From Comamonas sp. Y33R10-2 (GTDB taxonomy: Bacteria > Pseudomonadota > Gammaproteobacteria > Burkholderiales > Burkholderiaceae_C): a stretch of 64,000 nucleotides of DNA. Position 1 is the first letter of the stretch. Every line of letters begins with the position of its first letter. This document shows positions 7,453 to 16,635 of the stretch, piece by piece. The notes under the pieces are model-generated. The model had not been told where the DNA came from. It saw only the letters and a list, made by a program, of their open reading frames with translations, and searched no databases. The stretch spans positions 3,775,541 to 3,839,540 of the forward strand of contig NZ_CP079925.1 of NCBI RefSeq assembly GCF_019355935.1. Direction: 5' to 3'. The position numbers and the translations under genes were made by a program.

Positions 7453-9843
7453 ATGAGCGATCAAACCACACCGGATTTGTCTCTACAAGCCGCTGGCGAT
7501 GTACTGGACTTGGGTCAATACGCGCAGCGCGCCTATCTCGAATATGCACTTTCGGTCGTCAAAGGCCGCGCTCTGCCCGATGTCTGCGACGGCTTAAAGC
7601 CCGTGCAGCGTCGCATTCTCTATGCGATGGACCGCATGGGCCTGAGCTACAGCGGGAACAACGGCAACACGGCGGCCAAGCCCGTCAAAAGCGCCCGCGT
7701 GGTGGGTGATGTGCTGGGCCGTTTTCACCCACACGGTGACCAGTCTGCCTACGACGCACTGGTGCGCATGGCGCAAGACTTTAACCAGCGCTACCCGCTG
7801 GTTGATGGCCAAGGCAACTTCGGCAGCCGCGACGGTGACGGCGCAGCCGCCATGCGTTACACCGAAGCGCGCTTGTCCAAAATCACCAGCTTGCTTCTCG
7901 ATGAAATCGACATGGGCACGGTGGACTTTGTGCCCAACTACGACGGCAGCACGCAAGAGCCAAGGCAGTTGCCGGCTCGCCTGCCGTTTTCGCTGCTCAA
8001 CGGCGCAAGCGGCATTGCCGTGGGTTTGGCCACTGAAATCCCAAGCCACAACTTGGTGGAAGTGGCCACGGCTTGCGTGAGCTTGATCAAAAAGCCCAAC
8101 CTGACCGAAGAAGAGTTGCTGGCGATGATTCCCGGCCCAGACTATCCGGGCGGCGGCCAGATCATCTCTTCCAGTAGCGATATTGCCGATGCCTACCGCA
8201 CTGGTCGCGGCAGCCTCAAGGTGCGTGCGCGCTGGAAGATTGAAGAGCTGGCGCGTGGCCAGTGGCAGTTGGTGGTGACCGAGCTGCCCCCCGGCGTTTC
8301 TACCCAGAAGGTGCTTGAAGAGATCGAGGACATCACCAACCCCAAGGTCAAGACCGGCAAAAAGACGTTGACGCAAGAGCAAACTCAGCTCAAAGCCAGC
8401 ATCTTGGCCGTGCTCGACTGCGTGCGCGATGAGTCTGGCAAAGATGCACCGGTGCGCATTGTGCTTGAGCCCAAGACCGGAAAAACGCCGCAGTCTGAGC
8501 TGATTACAGCGCTGTTAGCCCATACCAGCCTGGAGTCGTCTAGCTCCATCAACCTGACCAGCATTGGTCTGGATGGCCGCCCTGTGCAGAAGTCGCTGCG
8601 CCTGATGCTCGAAGAGTGGATTGCCTTTCGCTTTCAGACCGTCACGCGCCGCAGCCAACACCGCTTGGCCAAGGTGCTGGACCGCATCCATATTCTGGAA
8701 GGCCGTCAGGCCGTTTTGCTCAATATCGATCAGGTCATTGCCATCATTCGCGCCAGCGATGAGCCCAAGCAGGCACTGATTGAAGAGTTCAAACTCTCCG
8801 AGCGTCAGGCCGAGGACATTCTTGAAATTCGCCTGCGCCAACTGGCGCGGCTTGAAGCCATCAAGATCGAGCAGGAACTCAAAGAGCTGCGCACCGAACA
8901 GGGCAAGCTCGACGATATTCTGGGCAGCGAAGCGACCATGCGCCGCCTGATCTGCAAAGAAATCGAAGCTGATTCCAAAACCTTTGGCGACGCACGCCGC
9001 ACGCTGATCCACGAGGAAAAGAAGGTTGTGGCCGAGGTCAAAGTGGTGGACGAGCCCACCACCGTCATCATCTCCGACAAGGGCTGGGTGCGCACGCGCC
9101 AAGGCCATGGCGTGGATGCGGCCACCCTCAGCTTCAAGGCGGGCGATAGCCTGTACGGCACGTTTGAATGCCGCACCGTCGATCAGCTACTGGCCTTTGG
9201 CAGCAATGGCCGTATTTACTCCGTGCCCGTGTCGGCCTTGCCCGGCGGGCGCGGTGATGGCCAGCCTGTCACCACGCTGATCGAGCTAGAAGCAGGTACG
9301 CAGCTGCTGTACTACTTTGCCGGTGCAGAAAGCACGCAACTGCTGCTGTCAGGCTCGGGCTCTTACGGCTTTATGGCAGCAGTGGGCGACATGCTCTCGC
9401 GCCAGAAGGCCGGCAAAGCCTTTGTCACGCTAGGCGAAGGCGAGACTTTGTGCGCTCCATCCGTCGTACAAGGCGTTCCCGTGAATGCGCGAGCTGAAAC
9501 GGTGGAGGGCGGCGAGCAGGGCGCGGGTCTGCTCAAGGCTGCTACACATGTGATTTGTGCATCGGTGGGTGGCCGTATTTTGACGTTCGAGATCGGCGAA
9601 CTCAAAGCCATGCCCAAGGGCGGGCGCGGCCTCATGCTCATCAGTTTGGAAGACAAGGACACACTGGCAGGAGCCGCCGCCTACACGCGCAGCATTCGTC
9701 TGGATGGCGTGGGCCGTGGCGGCAAGGTCAAGAGCGAGACGCTGGAGATTCGCAGCCTCAACAACGCCCGTGGCAACCGGGGCCGCAAGGGCAAGGCAGC
9801 TGATCTGGGCTTTAAGCCGCAGGCGGTGACGCGCGTGGAATAA
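7453..9843 (+). CDS. parC: DNA topoisomerase IV subunit A
   Basis: A 796-residue breakage-reunion subunit. The catalytic Tyr is Y136 in the [11 protein letters not shown] motif. The winged-helix/quinolone region reads [15 protein letters not shown]. At the place of E. coli ParC Ser80 this protein has Gln97, and Asp101 stands for Glu84. The coiled-coil exit gate and a C-terminal beta-pinwheel domain with [12 protein letters not shown] and GRGLMLI-type repeats follow, as normal for ParC. It acts with ParE in decatenation. The ATG at 7453 follows a weak AAGAA. A rho-independent terminator follows the stop, closing the parE-slt-parC unit. Confidence 0.96.
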   Translation: MSDQTTPDLSLQAAGDVLDLGQYAQRAYLEYALSVVKGRALPDVCDGLKPVQRRILYAMDRMGLSYSGNNGNTAAKPVKSARVVGDVLGRFHPHGDQSAYDALVRMAQDFNQRYPLVDGQGNFGSRDGDGAAAMRYTEARLSKITSLLLDEIDMGTVDFVPNYDGSTQEPRQLPARLPFSLLNGASGIAVGLATEIPSHNLVEVATACVSLIKKPNLTEEELLAMIPGPDYPGGGQIISSSSDIADAYRTGRGSLKVRARWKIEELARGQWQLVVTELPPGVSTQKVLEEIEDITNPKVKTGKKTLTQEQTQLKASILAVLDCVRDESGKDAPVRIVLEPKTGKTPQSELITALLAHTSLESSSSINLTSIGLDGRPVQKSLRLMLEEWIAFRFQTVTRRSQHRLAKVLDRIHILEGRQAVLLNIDQVIAIIRASDEPKQALIEEFKLSERQAEDILEIRLRQLARLEAIKIEQELKELRTEQGKLDDILGSEATMRRLICKEIEADSKTFGDARRTLIHEEKKVVAEVKVVDEPTTVIISDKGWVRTRQGHGVDAATLSFKAGDSLYGTFECRTVDQLLAFGSNGRIYSVPVSALPGGRGDGQPVTTLIELEAGTQLLYYFAGAESTQLLLSGSGSYGFMAAVGDMLSRQKAGKAFVTLGEGETLCAPSVVQGVPVNARAETVEGGEQGAGLLKAATHVICASVGGRILTFEIGELKAMPKGGRGLMLISLEDKDTLAGAAAYTRSIRLDGVGRGGKVKSETLEIRSLNNARGNRGRKGKAADLGFKPQAVTRVE

Positions 9844-9862
9844 GCGATTCGCGCACCTAAAT

Positions 9863-9898
9863 AAAAAAGCCGCGCCAGTTTTGCTGGGGCGGCTTTTT
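9863..9898 (+). terminator. Rho-independent terminator after parC
   Basis: An A-run, then AAGCCGCGCC, a 9-base loop, GGGGCGGCTT and a T-run. It has one mismatch in the stem. It lies 20 bases after the parC stop. Confidence 0.85.
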
Positions 9899-10021
9899 GA
9901 TGGAGGAAGCAGCAGCATTCGGCGGTTGATTCAACCGATCGATGCGTTCGTTCACTGCTTTGAAAAGTAGCAAACAAAGACGAATGCATTCAGCACATAG
10001 AACATCTGCTTCTGTGTGTAG

Positions 10022-10639
10022 CTACTGGCCGAGGCGTCCTGCTGAAACGTGGATCTCTGCAAGGTCTGGATAGAGCGAAATCAGCTCAGGGAGCAGCGTT
10101 TCATCACTGAGTGGGGTAATGAAAATTTGCCCCTGGTCCACGCTGGCCAGCGTGAGATAGGTGAGCTCGAAAGTGCTGCTGTCTTTTTCAAAGGTTCGGC
10201 TATAGGGCTGCAGTGCATAGCTGCGACCGGTTGAGGTGCTGCCGTATTGTGCAGCGTCGAGGCCGTAATGGCCGGTGATTACCTTGACCTTGTTGCGCTG
10301 GTCGGCGGCTTGGCCGATTCGAATCAACTCTGTAATGGTGTCCTGATGCGACTTCCCCATGGATGCTGAGATACCCTGAATCTTCTTTGGCGCTACATAT
10401 TTCAAGGTGGTTTCCAGGTCGCGAGTGATGCTCGCCTGCAGAAGGGTTTGCATGGCGTGGCTCAATGTTTCTCGGTTCAGAGGCAGCTGGTTTTCAAGTT
10501 CTGGTGTCTGGGTCTGAGAGGTATTGGGAACGGCACTTTGGTCAAGCGCCAGGGTATGGGTTGGTGCTAGCAGCGTGCAGAAGGCCAGGGTTGTTGCAGC
10601 GCTTTTGAACGCGTTGGAGCAGAGCGCTACAGTCCTCAT
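10022..10639 (-). CDS. Secreted protein of unknown function
   Basis: A 205-residue protein with an N-terminal signal peptide: basic MRTVALCSNAFK, then the hydrophobic SAATTLAFCTLLA, with probable cleavage after THTLA near residue 32. The mature part is Thr/Ser/Gln-rich at first. It then has a helical stretch (ETLSHAMQTLLQASITRDLE) and alternating beta-like segments (RSYALQPYSRTFEK, STFELTYLTLASVD). No cysteine pair, lipobox or enzymatic motif is present in the mature part. I do not recognise a family. It stands alone between convergent parC and pdxY. The 100 bases upstream hold nothing I can name. Confidence 0.7.
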   Translation of the reverse strand: MRTVALCSNAFKSAATTLAFCTLLAPTHTLALDQSAVPNTSQTQTPELENQLPLNRETLSHAMQTLLQASITRDLETTLKYVAPKKIQGISASMGKSHQDTITELIRIGQAADQRNKVKVITGHYGLDAAQYGSTSTGRSYALQPYSRTFEKDSSTFELTYLTLASVDQGQIFITPLSDETLLPELISLYPDLAEIHVSAGRLGQ

Positions 10640-10744
10640 AGCTTGTTCCTTAAGAAAGTGGGCGGATGTGGATGCTCTGGGTCTTGAGTCTGCAACATCA
10701 TTTGACGCGTGGCTATGAGGTGTCAGTGGTTTCGTTGCTCAGGG

Positions 10745-11629
10745 TTACGGTGCTGCCACTGGCACAGCCGCAAAAGTGTGCGCAGGCGCTGTGATCTGGT
10801 CGCGGCTGGCGACCAGAGGTAAGTCCCGCTGCCCGGCTTGAGTGCGCGAGACCATGGCGTACAAGGTGCTGACGGCGCGCGATACCGCATCGGGAATGGC
10901 TCGCTCCTGAATCAGGTGGCCTAGCAGCACAGCGGTAAATACATCGCCCATGCCGTTGGGCAGAGGGTGCAGGTCGACATAAGGCGTTTGCACCAGCCAT
11001 GCTTTATCAGCGGTCACGGCCAGGGTGGCCAGTTGGTTGGTGGGCAGGTCGTCGGTGCGCAGGCTGGTGATGACGATGAGCGCGGACTGGCTGTCATGCA
11101 TTTGCCTGAGCATGGTGCGCGCGGCTTGCACGGCGGCCTGTACGGTGGTCAGCGGGCCGCCGCTGAGTAATTCAAATTCGTAATGATTGGGCGTGATGAC
11201 GCTGGCTTGCGACAGCGCACGTTTGCGCAGAAAGTCCGGAATGCCGGGGCGTACAAATATGCCGCGCCCTACATCGCCCATGACCGGGTCGCACAGGTAG
11301 TGGGCTTTGGGCTGCGAGGCCCGCACTTCCTGCACAGCGGCCAAAATCGCTTCGCCCACCCCCGCATCACCGAGATAGCCCGATAGCACGGCCGCGCAGC
11401 GCGCCAGCACGCCGCGTGCGCGCAGGCCGTCGAGCACATCTTGCACATGGGCGGGGGTGAAGACCTGACCTTTGAACTCGCCATAACCCGTGTGGTTGGA
11501 GAACTGCACGGTGTGCACCGCTACGGGCTCTATGCCCAGCAGCTGCAGCGGCAGCATGGCCGCGTCATTGCCCACATGGCCGTAGGCGACGTGGGATTGA
11601 ATGCTCAGAACCAGAGGGGGCGTAGTCAT
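10745..11629 (-). CDS. pdxY: Pyridoxal kinase
   Basis: A 294-residue PfkB/ribokinase-fold kinase that phosphorylates pyridoxal with ATP in the B6 salvage pathway. Typical PdxY/PdxK features are the N-terminal SIQSHVAYGHVGN, the VHTVQFSNHTGYG segment, YLCDPVMGD in the centre, ITPNHYEFELLSGG, and the catalytic GMGDVFTAVLLGHL near residue 233 with the Asp base. Length is normal (about 287 in E. coli). The ATG at 11629 is the first in frame and gives the expected start. It lies 44 bases downstream of a RidA-family gene on the same strand. RidA proteins destroy reactive enamines made by PLP enzymes, so the pairing makes functional sense, but co-transcription is inferred from spacing only. Confidence 0.93.
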   Translation of the reverse strand: MTTPPLVLSIQSHVAYGHVGNDAAMLPLQLLGIEPVAVHTVQFSNHTGYGEFKGQVFTPAHVQDVLDGLRARGVLARCAAVLSGYLGDAGVGEAILAAVQEVRASQPKAHYLCDPVMGDVGRGIFVRPGIPDFLRKRALSQASVITPNHYEFELLSGGPLTTVQAAVQAARTMLRQMHDSQSALIVITSLRTDDLPTNQLATLAVTADKAWLVQTPYVDLHPLPNGMGDVFTAVLLGHLIQERAIPDAVSRAVSTLYAMVSRTQAGQRDLPLVASRDQITAPAHTFAAVPVAAP

Positions 11630-11673
11630 GTCGGTCAGGGGTCAGTTGCGAAGGGTGCGAGCTGGTTTGTTGA

Positions 11674-12135
11674 TTAATCGGCGAGTTCGGCGATCAGTTC
11701 AATTTCAACGCAGCAGCCCATGGGGATTTGCGCCACGCCGAAAGCGCTGCGGGCGTGCTTGCCTGCGTCGCCAAAGACTTGCACCAGCAGCTCGCTGCAG
11801 CCGTTGGTGACCAGGTGCTGCTCGGTATAGGCGGGCGAGGAGTTGACCAAGCTCATCACCTTGACGATGCGCTTGACGCGGCTGAGATCGCCGCCGCAAG
11901 CGTGTTGCAGCGTGCCCATCAAATCAATCGCCACGGCGCGGGCGGCCAGCTTGCCTTCTTCGGTGGTGATGTTCTCACCGAGCTTGCCCACCCAAGGCTG
12001 GCCGTTTTGCTTGGCGATGTGACCGCTGAGGAAGACCATGCTGCCGCTTTGCACATAGGGCAGGTAGGCGGCGGCGGGCATCGCTACTTCTGGCAGGGTG
12101 ATGTTCAGGGCTTTGAGGGTGTCGTTGATGCTCAT
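11674..12135 (-). CDS. RidA/YjgF-family protein
   Basis: A 153-residue protein of the Rid (YjgF/YER057c/UK114) superfamily, in the longer subgroup of about 150 residues. Recognisable parts are YLPYVQSGSMVFLSGHIA, KLGENITTEEGKLAARAVAIDLM, the RVKRIVKVMSLVNSSPAYTE segment and the C-terminal RSAFGVAQIPMGCCVEIELI. The classical RidA catalytic Arg is present in the ARSAFGV motif, as in imine/enamine deaminases. I therefore expect a trimeric cytosolic deaminase or a ligand-binding relative. The ATG at 12135 gives the usual family start (MSINDTLKALNI). A start 19 codons upstream is unlikely. It precedes pdxY. Confidence 0.88.
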   Translation of the reverse strand: MSINDTLKALNITLPEVAMPAAAYLPYVQSGSMVFLSGHIAKQNGQPWVGKLGENITTEEGKLAARAVAIDLMGTLQHACGGDLSRVKRIVKVMSLVNSSPAYTEQHLVTNGCSELLVQVFGDAGKHARSAFGVAQIPMGCCVEIELIAELAD

Positions 12136-12218
12136 GTCTGGCTCCGAAAATAGGGCAATGGTGAGTGGATGAAAGACTGGCAAGTTTGACACAGTGCCTG
12201 CGGCCTGCCGATCTTTTG

Positions 12219-12268
12219 AATTGATAGCTGATAGTCCAATAGCTATATGGACTTGAAGCCGTTTTACC
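12219..12268 (+). repeat. GATAGCT-type dispersed hairpin repeat, copy 2
   Basis: It reads ATTGATAGCTGATAGTCCA, a 9-base loop, then TGGACTTGAAGCC and a T-run. The arms AGTCCA and TGGACT pair. It lies between the divergent RidA and comEC genes. Confidence 0.65.
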
Positions 12269-12343
12269 TTGAATGCAGGGGTTAAGTGCAGGGCAGGGAT
12301 AGCCGCAGTTCTGGCGCGTGCGCGCCGCGCCTAGCATGGCGAG

Positions 12344-14857
12344 ATGGAGCAAAGCGCTATTCAGCTCGCCCACCCCATGCAGCGCGCCCGCCTGTCTTGG
12401 CTGGCTCCGCTATGGGGTTGCGTGCTGGGTGCTGCGTGGCAGGTCACGCAGGCGCAGTTGTGGGGCTTGTGGGTCTACCAAAGTCTGCTGGTGCTGGGCT
12501 TGCTCATGCTGCTGATGGTTAGGCCATTGCAGCGCAGGCCGCTGCTGTGCTGGTTGCTGCTGGTGTGGGCCGCCGCCTGCTGCGTAGCTGGGGCCACAGG
12601 CTGGCGCGCCCATGCCTATCTGGCGCAGACCTTACCTAAGTCGCTGGAGTCGGTTGATCTGCAAGTGCAGGGCCGGATTGCATCCATGCTGCAAACTACC
12701 AGCAACGGGCAGCGCTGGCGCTTTGCCGTCGATGAGGCTCCAGCCGGGGTGCCGCCTTTGCTCGAACTGGCTTGGTACGGCCCTTACGGAAAAGAGATGG
12801 ACACCAGCCAGCCCTTGATTGCCCCTTGGGCACAAGGCGTGGCGCTGAGCCCCGGCCAGCGCTGGCGGTTGACGGTACGCATCAAACGCCCGCACGGGGC
12901 GCGCAACCCGCATGGCTTTGACTATGAATTGCTGGCGTGGGAGCAAGGCATTCAGGCCACAGGCTATGTGCGCGATAAAGCGCCGCAGCAACTGTTAGAA
13001 GTAACGGCGCAATACCCGCTGCAGCGCTGGCGCCAGTGGCTGCGTGACCGGATTCAGGCGCAGGCTGCGCATTTACAAACGTGGTTGCAGGGGGCTGATT
13101 TGCCGGGTATGGACCTTGAAAGCCAGCAGGGCGCGCTAGGTGTGGTCGCGGCCTTGGCGGTGGGCGATCAGCAAGCGATTGAGCGCAAAGACTGGGCCAT
13201 GTTTCGCCAGACGGGTGTGGCGCATTTGATGAGTATTTCGGGCCTTCACATCACCATGTTCGCTTGGCTGGCGGCTTTGATAGTGGGGCGCTTGTGGCGC
13301 CGCAGTGCGCGGGCTTGCAGCATCATTTCCGCGCCGCGTGCGGCTTTGTGGGTGGGTGTGCTTTTGGCTACGGGCTATGCGCTGTTTAGCGGCTGGGGGC
13401 TGCCTGCGCAGCGCACGGTGTGCATGTTGGCGGTGGTGGCGCTGCTGCAAACACTGGGTGCGCGCTGGCCTTGGGCTTGTGTGTGGCTGCTGGCGCTGGC
13501 AGTGGTTGTGGCGCTCGATCCGTGGGCACTTTGGCAGGCCGGGTTCTGGCTGAGCTTTGTGGCTGTGGGGGTGCTGCTTGCTTCTAATTTTGTAGCTACT
13601 AGTCCAGATGGTGAAAAGACTACAGCCAGATTTCTTTCAAAAATCTATGCTTTGGCGCGTGAGCAGTGGTTGATATCGCTGGCGTTAGCACCACTGGGTT
13701 TGCTGCTGTTTGGGCAGGTGTCCATCGTCGGCTTGCTGGCCAATCTGGTGGCTATTCCTTGGGTGACTTTGCTGGTTACGCCGCTGGCCTTATTGGCGGC
13801 TTTGGTGCCTGTGGGTGCAGCCGCAGCGGCGCTGGCCATGCTGCCTTTGATGGGGTTGCTGCAATGGCTGGCAGATTTGCCTTGGGCGGTTTGGTGCATG
13901 CCTCAGCCCGCATGGTGGGCCAGTGTGCTGGCGATTGCGGCGGGCTTGCTCGTTATCGCACCATTGCCTGTGCGGCTGCGCGTGGTGGCTGCTTTGTTTG
14001 CGCTGCCTGCCTTGCTGTGGCCGCAGGCCTGGCCGAAAGTGGGCGAGTTTGAGCTGCAAGCGGTGGACATTGGGCAGGGCAATGCCGTCATCATCAGCAC
14101 AGCAGGCCACAGGCTTTTGTATGACGCAGGGCCGCAATACAGCCGCCAAAGCGATGCGGGTGAACGCGTGATTGTGCCGCTGCTGGCTGCCCAAGGCATG
14201 CGGCTAGACGCCATGATGCTGAGCCACCGCGACAGCGACCACACAGGTGGTGCGCTGGCTGTTAAAGCGGCTCAGCCACAGATGAAGGTTTGGGGATCTG
14301 ACTCTGTGATTGAAGACCCGCTGCTGGCGGCGCTGGCAAGTTCTGCTCCCGTAGAGCGCTGCACCCAAGGCCAGCACTGGCAGTGGGATGGGGTGACGTT
14401 TGAGGTGCTGCACCCACCTGCAGGCGATGCATGGTTGAACGGGCGCAAGCCCCAGCCCAACTTTGGCAGCTGTGTGCTGCGCATACGCTCAGTCAGCGGC
14501 AGCGTGGCTTTGCTGGTGGGCGATATTGAAGCCGCGCAAGAGCAGTTGCTTTTGCAGACCCGCATTACAGATGTTGTGGACTGGCTGCAGGTGCCGCACC
14601 ATGGCAGCAAAACTTCTTCGACCGAGGCTTGGGTCAAAACACTGCAGCCGCATTGGGCGGTGGTGCAAGCTGGTTATCTCAATCGCTTTGGCCACCCGGT
14701 GGCGGCGGTGGTTGACCGGTACAAGGCCGCAGCAAGCGAGTTAGTGCTGCAAGAGCGCTGCGGCGCGGCGCTTTGGCGCTCTGAGCAAGCGGTATCTTTG
14801 CAATGTGAGCGTCAGCTTCATTCGCGATATTGGGATGTTCATCGCCAACCCCCTTAA
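12344..14857 (+). CDS. comEC: ComEC/Rec2-type DNA-uptake channel protein
   Basis: An 837-residue polytopic membrane protein that is the inner-membrane channel for single-stranded DNA in natural transformation. The order is: N-terminal membrane helices (about 1-70), a periplasmic DUF4131 domain (75-220), and the Competence core with the signature HLMSISGLHITMFAW near residue 292. More helices follow, then a C-terminal metallo-beta-lactamase-like domain (about 565-820) with DIGQGNAVII, LSHRDSDHTGG and VPHHGSKTSS. Length is as expected. Near residues 415-435 the loop encoding FVATSPDGEKTTARFL coincides with a GATAGCT-type dispersed repeat (13588-13645), read in frame. The ATG at 12344 is the first usable start; one 11 codons later is an alternative. 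I see no other competence gene in the window. Confidence 0.92.
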   Translation: MEQSAIQLAHPMQRARLSWLAPLWGCVLGAAWQVTQAQLWGLWVYQSLLVLGLLMLLMVRPLQRRPLLCWLLLVWAAACCVAGATGWRAHAYLAQTLPKSLESVDLQVQGRIASMLQTTSNGQRWRFAVDEAPAGVPPLLELAWYGPYGKEMDTSQPLIAPWAQGVALSPGQRWRLTVRIKRPHGARNPHGFDYELLAWEQGIQATGYVRDKAPQQLLEVTAQYPLQRWRQWLRDRIQAQAAHLQTWLQGADLPGMDLESQQGALGVVAALAVGDQQAIERKDWAMFRQTGVAHLMSISGLHITMFAWLAALIVGRLWRRSARACSIISAPRAALWVGVLLATGYALFSGWGLPAQRTVCMLAVVALLQTLGARWPWACVWLLALAVVVALDPWALWQAGFWLSFVAVGVLLASNFVATSPDGEKTTARFLSKIYALAREQWLISLALAPLGLLLFGQVSIVGLLANLVAIPWVTLLVTPLALLAALVPVGAAAAALAMLPLMGLLQWLADLPWAVWCMPQPAWWASVLAIAAGLLVIAPLPVRLRVVAALFALPALLWPQAWPKVGEFELQAVDIGQGNAVIISTAGHRLLYDAGPQYSRQSDAGERVIVPLLAAQGMRLDAMMLSHRDSDHTGGALAVKAAQPQMKVWGSDSVIEDPLLAALASSAPVERCTQGQHWQWDGVTFEVLHPPAGDAWLNGRKPQPNFGSCVLRIRSVSGSVALLVGDIEAAQEQLLLQTRITDVVDWLQVPHHGSKTSSTEAWVKTLQPHWAVVQAGYLNRFGHPVAAVVDRYKAAASELVLQERCGAALWRSEQAVSLQCERQLHSRYWDVHRQPP
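13588..13645 (+). repeat. GATAGCT-type dispersed hairpin repeat, copy 3, inside comEC
   Basis: It reads TTTTGTAGCTACTAGTC, a loop, then GACTACAGCCAGATTT and an A-rich end. The arms CTAGTC/GACTA can pair. It has the same plan as the intergenic copies but lies wholly inside the comEC reading frame, which stays open across it. Confidence 0.6.
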
Positions 14858-14870
14858 AGTGGGCCGGAAC

Positions 14871-14886
14871 TGGCACGGGGCTTGCG
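14871..14886 (+). promoter_or_regulatory. Sigma-54 (RpoN) promoter
   Basis: The sequence TGGCACGGGGCTTGC has the invariant GG (14872-14873) and GC (14884-14885) with exactly 10 bases between them. It matches the consensus TGGCACG-N4-TTGC without mismatch. It lies 14 bases after the comEC stop and would start transcription near 14897, about 114 bases before the ATP-grasp gene. An enhancer-binding protein would be required. I did not find a clear NtrC-type palindrome upstream. Confidence 0.75.
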
Positions 14887-15010
14887 TGACTTGGATGTCA
14901 CTCTGTAGGTGATGAGTCTACGGGTCTATGCCTGCGTTGGAGAGCGCTCAGGGTGGCTAAACTAAAACAGTGGCTTGCACACGCGAGCCGGGCTATATGT
15001 AGAGGACAGA

Positions 15011-16489
15011 ATGCGCACATTTGATGAGATGTATCTGAACTCCCCCGCCGAATCTGGTGCGGTGCGAGACCACTATCTGGACTATGCGCAGTGGCTGGCC
15101 AATCAGTCGCCGGATTACCTGCGTGCCCGCAGCGCCGAGGCTGAAATCATTTTCCGCCGCGTAGGTATCACCTTTGCGGTGTACGGCGACAAGGACGAAA
15201 GCGGCGCAGGCACGGAACGCCTGATTCCTTTTGACTTGATTCCCCGCATCATCCCGGCCCATGAGTGGGAGAGCATGCAGGCCGGTTTGGCCCAGCGTGT
15301 CAAAGCTCTGAACTGTTTTATTCGCGATGCCTATCACGGCCAAGAGATGGTCAAGGCAGGCCTGATTCCGCACGAGCTGGTAGGCGGTAACAGCCAGTAC
15401 CGTCCAGAGATGGAAGGCATTCAAGTGCCCAACGATGTGTATGCCAACATTGCCGGCATCGACATCGTGCGTGCGCCGGATGCCGATGGCAACGGCGTCT
15501 ACTACGTGCTGGAAGACAATTTGCGCGTGCCCTCTGGCGTTTCCTACATGCTGGAAAACCGCCGCATGACCATGCGCCTGTTCCCCGATCTGTTTGGCAA
15601 GCACTCCGTGGCCCCGGTGGCGCATTACCCCGATATGTTGCTGGACACCTTGCATAGCAGTGCCCCATCTGGCGCTTTGGAGCCCACGGTGGTGGTGCTG
15701 ACGCCGGGCATGCACAACAGCGCTTACTTTGAGCATGCTTTCTTGGCCCAGCAAATGGGCGTGGAACTGGTTGAGGGGCAAGACTTGGTGGTGGAAAAAG
15801 ACATTGTCTACATGCGCACCACCCAAGGCCTGCAGCGAGTCGATGTGATTTACCGCCGCGTCGATGATGATTTTCTGGACCCTGAGGTTTTCCACCCCAC
15901 ATCCACACTGGGCTGCAAGGGTTTGATGCGTGCCTACCGTGCGGGCAACGTCAACATCTGCAACGCCGTGGGCACGGGCATCGCTGACGATAAATCGGTC
16001 TACCCCTATGTGCCGGAGATGATTCGGTTTTATCTCAAGGAAGAGCCCATCTTGCAGAACGTGCCGACTTGGCTGTGCCGCAAAGAAGATGACCTGAATT
16101 ACGTGCTGGACCACCTGCATGAGCTGGTCGTGAAAGAAGTACACGGCGCGGGCGGTTACGGCATGTTGATTGGCCCCACGGCCACGCAGGCCGAGATTGA
16201 GGCCTTCCGCCGCGTCTTGGTGGGCAACCCCAGTAACTATATTGCCCAGCCCACGCTGAGCCTATCTACCTGCCCCACCATGGTGGAGCAGGGCATTGCC
16301 CCGCGTCATATTGATTTGCGGCCTTTTGTGTTGAGCGGCACTGATATCAATATGGTGGCTGGCGGTTTAACGCGCGTGGCGCTGAAAGAAGGCTCGCTGG
16401 TGGTGAACTCTTCGCAAGGCGGCGGCACCAAGGACACCTGGGTGCTGCAAGCGCAAGAAAATCAAGAAGACGACAAGGGAGGCCGCTGA
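15011..16489 (+). CDS. Circularly permuted ATP-grasp type 2 protein
   Basis: A 492-residue protein of the COG2308 type: DUF404/DUF407 plus a circularly permuted ATP-grasp domain. Recognisable stretches are MRTFDEMYLNSPAESG at the start, FDLIPRIIPAHEW, VPNDVYANIAGIDIVR, YYVLEDNLRVPSGVSYMLEN, VDVIYRRVDDDFLDPEVF, VKEVHGAGGYGML and the C-terminal LRPFVLSG. Family members are predicted ATP-dependent carboxylate-amine ligases, possibly making an unusual peptide-like bond; the substrate is not established. The ATG at 15011 follows AGAGGA. Its stop overlaps the next ATG (TGATG), where an alpha-E gene would be expected. In many bacteria this gene is paired with alpha-E and a transglutaminase-like gene; the last is absent here. 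A sigma-54 promoter lies upstream, suggesting control by nitrogen or another RpoN signal. Confidence 0.9.
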   Translation: MRTFDEMYLNSPAESGAVRDHYLDYAQWLANQSPDYLRARSAEAEIIFRRVGITFAVYGDKDESGAGTERLIPFDLIPRIIPAHEWESMQAGLAQRVKALNCFIRDAYHGQEMVKAGLIPHELVGGNSQYRPEMEGIQVPNDVYANIAGIDIVRAPDADGNGVYYVLEDNLRVPSGVSYMLENRRMTMRLFPDLFGKHSVAPVAHYPDMLLDTLHSSAPSGALEPTVVVLTPGMHNSAYFEHAFLAQQMGVELVEGQDLVVEKDIVYMRTTQGLQRVDVIYRRVDDDFLDPEVFHPTSTLGCKGLMRAYRAGNVNICNAVGTGIADDKSVYPYVPEMIRFYLKEEPILQNVPTWLCRKEDDLNYVLDHLHELVVKEVHGAGGYGMLIGPTATQAEIEAFRRVLVGNPSNYIAQPTLSLSTCPTMVEQGIAPRHIDLRPFVLSGTDINMVAGGLTRVALKEGSLVVNSSQGGGTKDTWVLQAQENQEDDKGGR

Positions 16490-16635
16490 TGCTTTCACGT
16501 ACCGCAGACCATTTGTATTGGATGTCTAGTTACACAGAGCGGGCAGAAAAAAATGCTGCAGGCATTTTTTCACCAGAAAACTGCGCGCGTGATCCGCGTG
16601 TGTGGGGTTCTCTGCTCAAGGAGTGCCTATGCTGA
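16489..16635 (+). pseudogene. 5' remnant (partial duplicate) of the alpha-E gene
   Basis: Starting at the ATG that overlaps the ATP-grasp stop, the first 19 codons read MLSRTADHLYWMSSYTERA. They match the start of the intact alpha-E protein 140 bases downstream with one change, while the DNA has diverged at many third positions. After codon 20 the similarity ends at a perfect 10-base inverted repeat (GAAAAAATGC / GCATTTTTTC). The frame then continues with unrelated sequence for a total of 48 codons. Its stop (TGA at 16633) overlaps the ATG of the intact gene (16629), so translation could be passed on. It is either a decayed first copy or a short upstream frame kept for translational coupling. 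Confidence 0.65.
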
